From contig CADAKH010000023.1 of the NCBI GenBank assembly GCA_902788505.1, positions 1-33,876 of the forward strand: a stretch of 33,876 nt of DNA, in the 5' to 3' direction. The DNA is from Oscillospiraceae bacterium (GTDB lineage Bacteria; Bacillota; Clostridia; Saccharofermentanales; Saccharofermentanaceae). The notes beneath the pieces are model-generated. The model was not told the DNA's origin and made no database searches. It saw only the letters and a program-made list of their open reading frames with translations. A program made the translations under genes and the position numbers. Positions 1 through 7,408 of this stretch are shown one piece after another; positions within the stretch are counted from its first letter, which is position 1; every line of letters starts with the position of its first letter.

Positions 1-146
1 TTGGCTCAAATTACTTTAATAAAAACTCAATTCTTAGAATTGAAAAAGGTCCGTTTTACTTCAAGTTTTGCATTCTATTCAATTTTCAAGATCCGTGCTT
101 TTCTTTGTTCCTGAGGCGCTTTTTTGTTGTGCCTCCGTCAAAGTGC
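1..146 (-). other. probable leader of an rRNA operon (16S lying beyond the left edge)
   Basis: This stretch has no gene. Read on the minus strand it starts just after a strong promoter (153-181) and contains, at 75-94, the sequence GATCTTGAAAATTGAATAG, which resembles the boxA/spacer sequences of Firmicutes rRNA leaders and 16S-23S spacers. A short palindrome TCAATTC-TAA-GAATTGA (27-43) followed by five T residues lies nearer the edge; it could be a weak attenuator that boxA-type antitermination would override. In Bacillus subtilis gyrA is also followed by an rRNA operon, which fits. The 16S gene itself is not in the window, so this is an inference from leader-like features only. Confidence 0.4.
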
Positions 147-152
147 TTGTAA

Positions 153-181
153 AGGATATACCACAGAAAGAATTAAGTCAA
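153..181 (-). promoter_or_regulatory. strong sigma-A-type promoter with AT-rich upstream element
   Basis: On the minus strand, TTGACT (176-181) and TATCCT (153-158) are separated by exactly 17 bases. Directly upstream (about 182-225) is a run of A- and T-tracts that looks like an UP element, a hallmark of rRNA promoters. It points toward position 1, away from gyrA and dacF, so it drives something beyond the left edge. Confidence 0.55.
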
Positions 182-277
182 GAACTTTTTTCGTGTTTTT
201 GAAAATTTTTTCAAAAGTCCTTAAAACCCTTTATTCGATTAAATCTTAGAGCATTTCGGAACACAAGGAATAACAGG

Positions 278-303
278 TTAAAAACGAGGGCCGAAGCCCC
301 CGT
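278..303 (-). terminator. Rho-independent terminator of the gyrA-carboxypeptidase unit
   Basis: On the minus strand an 8-bp stem ACGGGGGC / GCCCTCGT (one G-T pair) with a TTCG loop occupies 284-303 and is followed by TTTTTAA (278-284). It begins 11 bases past the carboxypeptidase stop codon, the expected place. Confidence 0.85.
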
Positions 304-313
304 ATTTAATAAG

Positions 314-1750
314 TTAATTCTTCTTTGTCTGTAACTTTTTGGCTCTTCTTACAGCTGAGTGTTTGATGCGGTTGATGCGGATCCACAATACTATATTCAA
401 TATAGTAATAAGAAGCATCAGTCCTCCGATCACTCCGGCTACTACAGGATTGTGCCTGATAAAGAGTTCAAGGTTGTCTCCTGTCTCGACCTGCTCAATG
501 TCTTCCAAATCTTCAGCCGGTACCGGTGAAGGTGTCGGAGTCTCCGTCACAAGACTGAAACCAGTCGGCTCATCGCCCGGATAGATAAGCGGATCGAATT
601 CCGGCTGTTCAGACATAGGTGCATTTACCCATCTGTAATCGCCCGTTGTTCCATATACTCTTGTTACAGGATCTGATTCCCAGCATGCAAGGTTGCCGTA
701 TGCCGTCACAGATGCAAGATACATAGTAGTATAAAAATAATAGTCCTGAGGGATACCGCAGATCGATATCATGAGCTCATGGCCGTTCTCACAAACGGTG
801 GAGATCGTAAGTCCCTTACCCGCCTGGGATGTGGTACCTGTCTTTCCTCCGATAACAGCGGAAAGATGTGAATCAGTACCGTTGGCTGTCTTTGATGCAA
901 GCCATGGATCGTACAGCAGATAATTGGAATTCTTAACATAGCTCCATGCATCCGACTTATGTCTGTTGGTTGCAACAAAAACATGTGAAGGTGCACTGAT
1001 GAGCGTATTGAAATCATCGATCTCAGATGCTGCAGACATGATCAAGGTAAGATCATAAGCAGTCGTATAGTGGTTATCGTCAGGAAGGCCGCACGCATTC
1101 ACAAAGTGTGTGCCTTTGCATCCCAATGTGTCAGCACGAAGATTCATAAGAAGCGCAAAAGCTTCTAGTTTGCGTGATGACAGGATATGCTCCTGCGTAT
1201 CGTGCATCGTATCGATGAGATACTGGGCATTTACTCCGTCTTTATTGACTGCAGAACCTCCTGCAGGATACTTCTGAAAGAAAGCATCAACACAGCCTTC
1301 GCCTAAAACATTGGCTGCGTCATTACCCGAAGGGAGCATGAGTCCGTAGAGCAATTCGCTAACCCTTACCTTCTCGCCTTCAAGGATTCCCATGAGCGAG
1401 GAATCGGCATCAAGTCCTTCCATCGCAGATGCACTGACTTCAAGCTTTGCCGATGTGTCGAGAAGTTCAAGACTTAAAAGGCATGTCATTATCTTGGTCA
1501 TTGAGGCCGGATAGATGCGGTCATCAGGATTCATGCTGATAACAATATAGCCTGTTGTTTTGTCGTAAACGCAGTAAGATGCGCAGTGAACGTCACTTAA
1601 AGCGGGGACCGGGATATCAGGCTGTCCGACAACAGCATTAACAGAACCTGACGGAAGAATAAATAAGGCAAAGAAACAAATGGCAAATACCGCAGCGGTA
1701 AAACCCGCTACGGCCTTTGTCAAAGATGTTGTAACCTTGCTAATCTTCAT
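314..1750 (-). CDS. D-alanyl-D-alanine carboxypeptidase (S11 family, DacF/PBP5-like)
   Basis: This is a membrane-anchored penicillin-binding protein that trims the terminal D-alanine from peptidoglycan stem peptides outside the cell. All three S11 motifs are present: SMTK at 83-86 (catalytic Ser83), SGN at 141-143 and KTG at 303-305. An N-terminal hydrophobic segment (about 16-40) acts as signal or anchor. After a Pro/Thr-rich and acidic linker (about 395-430) comes a second transmembrane segment (435-457) with a basic cytoplasmic tail, instead of the amphipathic anchor helix of E. coli PBP5. The 478-residue length is slightly above the usual 380-450 because of this tail. The start codon overlaps the gyrA stop by one base, so translation is probably coupled. 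The family assignment is firm; which paralogue (dacA, dacB or dacF) is not. Confidence 0.9.
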   Translation of the reverse strand: MKISKVTTSLTKAVAGFTAAVFAICFFALFILPSGSVNAVVGQPDIPVPALSDVHCASYCVYDKTTGYIVISMNPDDRIYPASMTKIMTCLLSLELLDTSAKLEVSASAMEGLDADSSLMGILEGEKVRVSELLYGLMLPSGNDAANVLGEGCVDAFFQKYPAGGSAVNKDGVNAQYLIDTMHDTQEHILSSRKLEAFALLMNLRADTLGCKGTHFVNACGLPDDNHYTTAYDLTLIMSAASEIDDFNTLISAPSHVFVATNRHKSDAWSYVKNSNYLLYDPWLASKTANGTDSHLSAVIGGKTGTTSQAGKGLTISTVCENGHELMISICGIPQDYYFYTTMYLASVTAYGNLACWESDPVTRVYGTTGDYRWVNAPMSEQPEFDPLIYPGDEPTGFSLVTETPTPSPVPAEDLEDIEQVETGDNLELFIRHNPVVAGVIGGLMLLITILNIVLWIRINRIKHSAVRRAKKLQTKKN

Positions 1751-4461
1751 CAGTCGTTGTTATCCCCGTCTTCAGTGTCTTTGCCGTCGTCTGATTCGGC
1801 AAGACCTTCTGCTTCTATCTCGGCTGCAAGTGTATCTGCGAACTCCTGAACCTTTGAAGCATTAGGGCTCAGACCGTCTTCGGAAGCAGGAACTTCAGCG
1901 CCTTCTGTTACAGGAGCACCTTCAATTCCCTCTTCACCTTCCTCGGGCTCGTCTTCTTCCCTGTCTGTAAGAGCGAAGTCAACGACGCTTGCATTGTTTG
2001 CCTTAATGAGCTTAACACCCGATGTTGCTCTGGAGAGCGTAGGGATCTCATTGGCTCTTACTCTGATGATTACGCCCTGACTCGTAATGATAAGGAGATC
2101 GTCATCGTCAGTAACCGATACAGTACCGCAGAGTCTGCCTGTCTTCTCGGATACCTTGTATGTGATGATACCCTTACCGCCTCTGCTCTGTACACGGTAA
2201 TCGTCGATCTTACTTCTCTTACCGTAACCCTTCTCGGAGATAACAAGGATCTCACGTGAAGGATCAACAGGCTCCATGCCTACGACTTCGTCGTCATCAG
2301 CAAGCTTCATAGCCCTTACGCCTGTAGCGCCACGGCCCATGTCACGTGCATCATCGGAGTTGAATCTTACGGACTTACCTGCCGCACTTACAACGATGAC
2401 TTCCTGTCCTGCTCTTGTGAGCTGAACGGCAACAACGCTGTCTCCTTCACGGATCTTGGTAGCGATAAGACCGTTCTTATTGATGTTGGTGTACTTATCG
2501 ATAGATGTCTTCTTGATAACACCGAATCTGGTAACAGTTGTGAGATAGAGATCCTCTTCCTCAAAGCTGTCGATCGGAATGATGTTCCTTATTGTCTCTC
2601 CGTCATTGAGGTTCAGGAGATTGACCAGAGCAGTTCCTCTTGCAGAACGTGATGTAGTCTCAGGGATCTTGTATCCCTTGATCTTGAATACACGGCCTGT
2701 GTTGGTGAAGCAGAGAAGGAACTTGTGAGTTGTGGTCGTGATGATCTTCTCAACGTAGTCCTCTTCTCTTGTGGACTGACCCGAGATACCTCTTCCGCCT
2801 CTGTGCTGAGCCTTGTAGGTATCTACTCTCTGGCGCTTGATGTAACCGAAGTGTGTGAGAGTTACAACGATATTTTCTTCAGCGATCAGGGACTCATCAT
2901 CGATGTCTTCGAAAGAACCGTTGATGATCTCAGATACTCTCGGAGTAGCAAATTTGTTCTTGATATCGGTCATCTCAGTCTTGATGATGTCATCAAGGAG
3001 TGTCTTGTCGGAAAGAACTCTGTGGAAATACTCGATCTCTTCCGTGAGAGCCTTGATCTCTGCTTCGAGCTTCTCTCTTTCAAGTCCTGTGAGACGTCCG
3101 AGTCTCATATCAACGATGTGCTGTGCCTGCTTGTCGGAGAGACCGAATCTCTCGCACATACGGACCTTGGCCTCAGCCTCGGTACGTGATGACCTGATGA
3201 TGGCGATGATCTCGTCGATGTAGTCCATCGCGATAAGGAGACCTTCGTCGATATGCTTCTTGGCCTCATCCTTTTCGAGATCGTACTGGGTACGGCGTGT
3301 AACGACATCTTCCTGGTGCTTGATGTAGTAATAGAGAGCTTCCTTAAGGCCTACGAGCTTAGGCTCAAGCTTGCCTTCGGCATCAGGTACAAGTGCAAGC
3401 ATGTTGGCGCAGCATGCATCCTGGAGGGAGCAGTTCTTGTAAAGCTGGTTGAGAACGACATCAGCGTTGGCATCCTTCTTGAGCTCGATAACGATACGTA
3501 CCTGCTCATTACGGTCGGACTCATCTCTTAATCCGGAGATGCCCTCGACCTTCTTCTCCTTAACGAGATCGGCCATACGCTCGATGAGTCTTGCTTTGTT
3601 GACGGCATAAGGAATATCGTGAACGATGATCCTTGTTCTGCCCGCGTGCTCCTCGATCTCTGCATGTGCACGGACCATGATACGGCCCTTACCAGTGAGA
3701 TAAGCTTCGCGGATGCCTGATGTTCCGAGAATGGCACCGCCTGTCGGGAAATCAGGTCCCTTAACGACAGTCATGAGTTCATCGACTGTAACGTCAGGAT
3801 TGTTCATCATCATGATGCATCCATCGATAACCTCACCGAGATTGTGGGGCGGGATATTAGTAGCCATACCTACAGCGATACCTACCGCACCGTTAACGAG
3901 GAAGTTCGGGAAACGTGAAGGGAGCGATACAGGCTCCATCTCGTGTTCATCGAAGTTAGGTCTGAAATCAACAGTGTTCTTGTTGATGTCTCTCATCATC
4001 TCGAGAGCGATCTTCTCAAGCCTTGCCTCTGTATAACGGTAAGCTGCCGGCGGATCTCCGTCCAATGAACCGAAGTTACCGTGACCATCGACCAGAGGAT
4101 GTCTCAAAGAGAAGTCCTGTGCGAGTCTTACGAGAGCATCGTAAACGGATGCGTCACCGTGAGGATGGAAACGTCCGAGAACGTCACCGATAGTGGTAGC
4201 GCACTTACGATACGGCTTATCAGGTGTGAAACCCTGGGTAAACATTGAATAAAGGATTCTTCTGTGAACCGGCTTAAGTCCGTCTCTGATATCCGGAAGA
4301 GCACGGTCGGAAATAACCGACATTGCGTAGTCGATGAAGGACTTCTTCATCTCGCCGTCTAAGTCAACCGGAACTATTGTCGTTTGTTCTGACTTGAAGA
4401 CCTCGTCCATCTCGGCTTCCTGTTGAAGCCTGGCCTGTTTCTTGTCGTCGCTGTCTGCCAT
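1750..4461 (-). CDS. gyrA: DNA gyrase subunit A
   Basis: GyrA is the breakage-reunion subunit of gyrase, which introduces negative supercoils with GyrB using ATP. The 903-residue protein has the winged-helix/tower core with catalytic Tyr143 in AAYRYTEA, and the C-terminal beta-pinwheel with the gyrase-specific GyrA box QHRGGRG at 552-558, which separates it from ParC. The last 70 or so residues are a strongly acidic, low-complexity tail. In the quinolone-resistance region the residue matching E. coli Ser83 is Ala104 (HGDASVYD). I chose the ATG at 4459-4461 because GGAGG sits seven bases upstream; a longer reading would begin 11 codons earlier, inside an RNA hairpin and without a ribosome site. 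gyrB is not in the window. Confidence 0.97.
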   Translation of the reverse strand: MADSDDKKQARLQQEAEMDEVFKSEQTTIVPVDLDGEMKKSFIDYAMSVISDRALPDIRDGLKPVHRRILYSMFTQGFTPDKPYRKCATTIGDVLGRFHPHGDASVYDALVRLAQDFSLRHPLVDGHGNFGSLDGDPPAAYRYTEARLEKIALEMMRDINKNTVDFRPNFDEHEMEPVSLPSRFPNFLVNGAVGIAVGMATNIPPHNLGEVIDGCIMMMNNPDVTVDELMTVVKGPDFPTGGAILGTSGIREAYLTGKGRIMVRAHAEIEEHAGRTRIIVHDIPYAVNKARLIERMADLVKEKKVEGISGLRDESDRNEQVRIVIELKKDANADVVLNQLYKNCSLQDACCANMLALVPDAEGKLEPKLVGLKEALYYYIKHQEDVVTRRTQYDLEKDEAKKHIDEGLLIAMDYIDEIIAIIRSSRTEAEAKVRMCERFGLSDKQAQHIVDMRLGRLTGLEREKLEAEIKALTEEIEYFHRVLSDKTLLDDIIKTEMTDIKNKFATPRVSEIINGSFEDIDDESLIAEENIVVTLTHFGYIKRQRVDTYKAQHRGGRGISGQSTREEDYVEKIITTTTHKFLLCFTNTGRVFKIKGYKIPETTSRSARGTALVNLLNLNDGETIRNIIPIDSFEEEDLYLTTVTRFGVIKKTSIDKYTNINKNGLIATKIREGDSVVAVQLTRAGQEVIVVSAAGKSVRFNSDDARDMGRGATGVRAMKLADDDEVVGMEPVDPSREILVISEKGYGKRSKIDDYRVQSRGGKGIITYKVSEKTGRLCGTVSVTDDDDLLIITSQGVIIRVRANEIPTLSRATSGVKLIKANNASVVDFALTDREEDEPEEGEEGIEGAPVTEGAEVPASEDGLSPNASKVQEFADTLAAEIEAEGLAESDDGKDTEDGDNND

Positions 4462-4473
4462 TTGTCGCCTCCG

Positions 4474-4497
4474 CCCGTGAAAAGCACTATTCACGGG
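4474..4497 (-). promoter_or_regulatory. perfect hairpin one base upstream of the gyrA ribosome binding site
   Basis: Arms CCCGTGAA (4474-4481) and TTCACGGG (4490-4497) are perfectly complementary over 8 bp with an 8-base loop. On the mRNA the stem ends one base before the GGAGG at 4468-4472. It may stabilise the 5' end or affect ribosome access; the role is inferred. Confidence 0.5.
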
Positions 4498-4543
4498 TAA
4501 TTAGAATACTTTAGTTAATAGATATAATTCTACAAACTAAAGT

Positions 4544-4552
4544 ATTATACCA
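4544..4552 (-). promoter_or_regulatory. gyrA promoter, extended -10 type
   Basis: On the minus strand TGGTATAAT forms a consensus extended -10 (TGnTATAAT, TATAAT at 4544-4549). No -35 hexamer is present 17 bases upstream; that place is taken by an alternating CG/TA tract (4560-4578). A 9-bp inverted repeat AACTAAAGT/ACTTTAGTT (4508-4516 and 4535-4543) lies at and just after the expected transcription start. Confidence 0.6.
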
Positions 4553-4608
4553 TAAGTAAACGCGTGCGCGCGTATATAATTATAATATATAGCACAAAAG
4601 TCCTTATA

Positions 4609-5478
4609 TCAGGCTATGGGGGTTTTGGAAGGTGTGCCCGCTTTCCTCGGGAATCTTGCGGGAGTGGGACGGATCTTCCTTACAACGATGATAGTTCTCT
4701 CCATGTCGGTTCCGGGGAGCTTGAACGTATCTGTCTTCTCGATCGTGCCGCCCAAAAGAGCAATTGCCTTTGAGCCTTCAGCTTCCTCTTCTTCAGAATG
4801 CGCCTTCATGGCCAGGAAAACGCCGCCCACCTTAACCAAAGGCAGACAGTATTCGGCAAGCACGGAAAGCTTTGCAACAGCTCTTGCGGTGACGATATCG
4901 TATTTCTCTCTGAACTTCTTATTCCTGCCGGCATCTTCAGCCCTTGAGTGCACCGTAGTACAGTCCTTAAGACTCAATGCGGTAATCACCTCATCCAGGA
5001 ACTTGAGACGCTTTTCAAGCGAATCCATGAGCGTTACAGAAAGCTCCGGGCATGATATCTTGACCGGAAGGCCGGGAAAACCCGCACCTGTACCGACATC
5101 GATGAATGTCAGCTGCTTTCCGTTGCCTGCCCTGGTCTCTTCCTCGCGGATATAAGGGCAGAGCGTAAGTGAATCTATAAAATGCTTCATAGCGATTCCC
5201 TTATCGTCGTCAACGGCGGTAAGGTTCATTACCTTGTTCTTCTCCTTGAGCATGGATGCATACACCTGGAAGGCACGTATCTCTTCTGCTGACAAAGGCA
5301 CGCTTATCTCATCGGAATGAGATTCAAGGATAGGTGCAACATCTGCTGGCTCTTCACCATGCTCCGTTATCTTAGTTCCTTCGGAACTTATCTCGACCTT
5401 CTTGGGAAGGCTCTCTCTTAAACGCTTTATGTCATCTTTTGTAAGAGGCTTCCTTTTAGGAAACAAACCGTCAGCCAT
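4609..5478 (-). CDS. rsmG: 16S rRNA (guanine-N7) methyltransferase
   Basis: RsmG methylates N7 of the guanine in the 530 loop of 16S rRNA (G527 in E. coli) using S-adenosylmethionine. The SAM-binding motif GTGAGFPG is at 129-136, and the ARAVAKLSVL segment typical of the family follows. The catalytic core begins near residue 68 (AFQVYASMLK), so the protein carries about 45 extra charged N-terminal residues compared with the B. subtilis enzyme. I chose the second of two nearby ATG codons (5476-5478), because AAGGAG lies eight bases before it and only two bases before the first. It overlaps the end of mnmG by eight bases. Downstream, toward gyrA, no terminator is visible, so some read-through into gyrA is possible. 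Confidence 0.93.
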   Translation of the reverse strand: MADGLFPKRKPLTKDDIKRLRESLPKKVEISSEGTKITEHGEEPADVAPILESHSDEISVPLSAEEIRAFQVYASMLKEKNKVMNLTAVDDDKGIAMKHFIDSLTLCPYIREEETRAGNGKQLTFIDVGTGAGFPGLPVKISCPELSVTLMDSLEKRLKFLDEVITALSLKDCTTVHSRAEDAGRNKKFREKYDIVTARAVAKLSVLAEYCLPLVKVGGVFLAMKAHSEEEEAEGSKAIALLGGTIEKTDTFKLPGTDMERTIIVVRKIRPTPARFPRKAGTPSKTPIA

Positions 5479-7408
5479 TATCATGTCTCCTTCTTAACTG
5501 TTCGAGATAGACCAGAAGCACTTCGCAGTCTGCAGGCGATACGCCCGATATTCTCGATGCTCTTCCGACATTTTCAGGCTTCATAGCAGTAAGCTTCTGT
5601 GTCGCTTCGAGCCTGAGTCCTTTAATAAGCGAATAATCGATGTCTTCAGGGATCCTTATCTTCTCGAGATTCTTGAACTTCTCGATCTTCTCCTTTTCGA
5701 GCGAGAGATAACCTTCGTACTTGATGTTGGTCTCGCATGCGAAAGTAACGTTGCGCGGAAGCTTCTTCCTTGCCTTATCAACAGGTGCGAGAAGATCATA
5801 AGTTACTCCCGGGCGCCTGATGAGATCTGCAAGGCTCTCTCCTGATTTCGGCAGTGTCTGTCCGCATGTATCAAGAAGCTCTCCGAGTTCTTCCGTCGGT
5901 GCGACATAAGTCTTCTTAAGTCTTTCGGTCTCGCTTGCGATGGCTTCGGTCTTTGCTTCGAACTTTGCGAAAACCTCATCACTTATAAGACCGATCTCAT
6001 GACCTACAGGCGTAAGTCTCTCGTCGGCATTGTCCTGTCTTAGGAACAGTCTGTATTCCGCACGTGAAGTCATCATGCGGTAAGGCTCGTTGGTTCCCTT
6101 GGTTACAAGGTCATCAATGAGGACGCCGATATATCCCTGTGATCTGTCGATGATCACTGCTTCTTTGCCAAGGCACTTCATCGCAGCGTTTATGCCTGCT
6201 ACGATTCCCTGTGCAGCAGCCTCCTCATAACCGGATGAACCGTTGATCTGTCCTGCCGTGAAAAGACCCGGTACGATCTTGGATTCAAGACTTGCTCTTA
6301 CGGACAAAGGATCCACGAGATCGTATTCGATAGCGTAAGCGGCTCTTTGTATCTTCGCCTCCGAAAGACCGGGCAAAGACCTTACCATCTTCTCCTGGAT
6401 CTCTTCGGGAAGGCTCGTGGAGAACCCCTGAAGATACATCTCGTTTGTATGGCGGCCCATCGGTTCGACAAAAATCTGGTGTCTTGTCTTATCCTTGAAT
6501 CTCATGAATTTATCTTCTATGGAAGGACAGTATCTGGGACCTATTCCCTTTATCTCGCCGCTGTAAAGCGGTGATCTGTCCATGTTGTCCGATATGACCT
6601 TCCTAGTCTCTTCCGTCGTCCAGACAGACCAGCAGGGAATCTGATCTTCAACAGGTGCCACGAGCTTTCCTTCCATCTCGTTTCTGTATGAGAAGGGCGG
6701 GATATCATCCTCACCGTCCTGTCTTGTCATCTGCGAAAAGTCTACGGAATTTGAATTGACTCTTACGGGAGTTCCTGTCTTGAATCTCAAAAGCGGAATG
6801 CCGAGTGACTTCAAGGAAGAAGATAGTCCGACAGATCTCGGAAGTCCGTCAGGTCCGCTCTCGACTATAACTTCGCCCTTTATCGTTCTCGATTCCATGT
6901 ATGTACCGGAACATATAACAACAGCTCTTGATCTGTAGATTGCTTTGCCGTCAGTGATAACACCTGATGCTTTACCTTCGTCATCTGTCAGAAGCCCTGT
7001 GATGTGAGCCTGCTTTAATGTGAGATTCGGAAGGTTTTCGAGATAGTGCTTCATCTCGACCGAATACATTGCACGGTCTTCCTGAGCTCTCGGAGAATAA
7101 ACTGCAGGTCCTTTCGAACGGTTGAGCATACGCATCTGGACAGCGCACTTATCTGCCATTATTCCCATTATGCCGCCCAGCGCATCGATCTCTCTTACGA
7201 GCTGACCTTTGGAAGTTCCTCCGATGGAAGGATTACAGGGAAGATTTGCAAGGCTGTCCAATGAAAGCGTGAAAAGAATGGTATCAAGGCCAAGTTTTGC
7301 ACAGGCGTGTGCAGCCTCGCATCCGGCATGACCTGCTCCTACAACGGCAACATCAAATGTTCCCGCTTCAAAGCTTCTCTCCAACTCTAAAGCTTCACGG
7401 ATAGTCAT
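5471..7408 (-). CDS. mnmG: tRNA uridine-5-carboxymethylaminomethyl modification enzyme, FAD subunit
   Basis: MnmG (GidA) works with MnmE to place aminomethyl or carboxymethylaminomethyl groups on the wobble uridine of certain tRNAs, using FAD, NADH and methylene-tetrahydrofolate. The FAD-binding dinucleotide motif GAGHAGCEA is at 24-32, and the family signatures CNPSIGGTSKG and QINGSSGYEEAAAQG are present. At 645 residues it is of normal length, with a short N-terminal extension of about 15 residues before the FAD motif. Its ATG directly abuts the mnmE stop codon (TAAATG), so the two partner proteins are probably made in a coupled way. Only a weak ribosome site (AGGT) is seen. Confidence 0.96.
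   Translation of the reverse strand: MTIREALELERSFEAGTFDVAVVGAGHAGCEAAHACAKLGLDTILFTLSLDSLANLPCNPSIGGTSKGQLVREIDALGGIMGIMADKCAVQMRMLNRSKGPAVYSPRAQEDRAMYSVEMKHYLENLPNLTLKQAHITGLLTDDEGKASGVITDGKAIYRSRAVVICSGTYMESRTIKGEVIVESGPDGLPRSVGLSSSLKSLGIPLLRFKTGTPVRVNSNSVDFSQMTRQDGEDDIPPFSYRNEMEGKLVAPVEDQIPCWSVWTTEETRKVISDNMDRSPLYSGEIKGIGPRYCPSIEDKFMRFKDKTRHQIFVEPMGRHTNEMYLQGFSTSLPEEIQEKMVRSLPGLSEAKIQRAAYAIEYDLVDPLSVRASLESKIVPGLFTAGQINGSSGYEEAAAQGIVAGINAAMKCLGKEAVIIDRSQGYIGVLIDDLVTKGTNEPYRMMTSRAEYRLFLRQDNADERLTPVGHEIGLISDEVFAKFEAKTEAIASETERLKKTYVAPTEELGELLDTCGQTLPKSGESLADLIRRPGVTYDLLAPVDKARKKLPRNVTFACETNIKYEGYLSLEKEKIEKFKNLEKIRIPEDIDYSLIKGLRLEATQKLTAMKPENVGRASRISGVSPADCEVLLVYLEQLRRRHDNG

Noticed and set aside
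2725..3223. Long plus-strand open frames antisense to gyrA (up to 154 residues)
   Set aside because: They lie fully inside gyrA, have no ribosome site, and arise from the codon pattern of gyrA; no family resemblance.
4462..4494. Longer GyrA start 11 codons upstream
   Set aside because: It begins in a hairpin without a ribosome site; the inner ATG has GGAGG at good spacing.
4616..5155. 179-residue plus-strand frame antisense to rsmG
   Set aside because: Shadow of a well recognised methyltransferase gene.
5482..5484. First ATG of rsmG
   Set aside because: Only two bases from AAGGAG; the next ATG at 5476-5478 has proper spacing.
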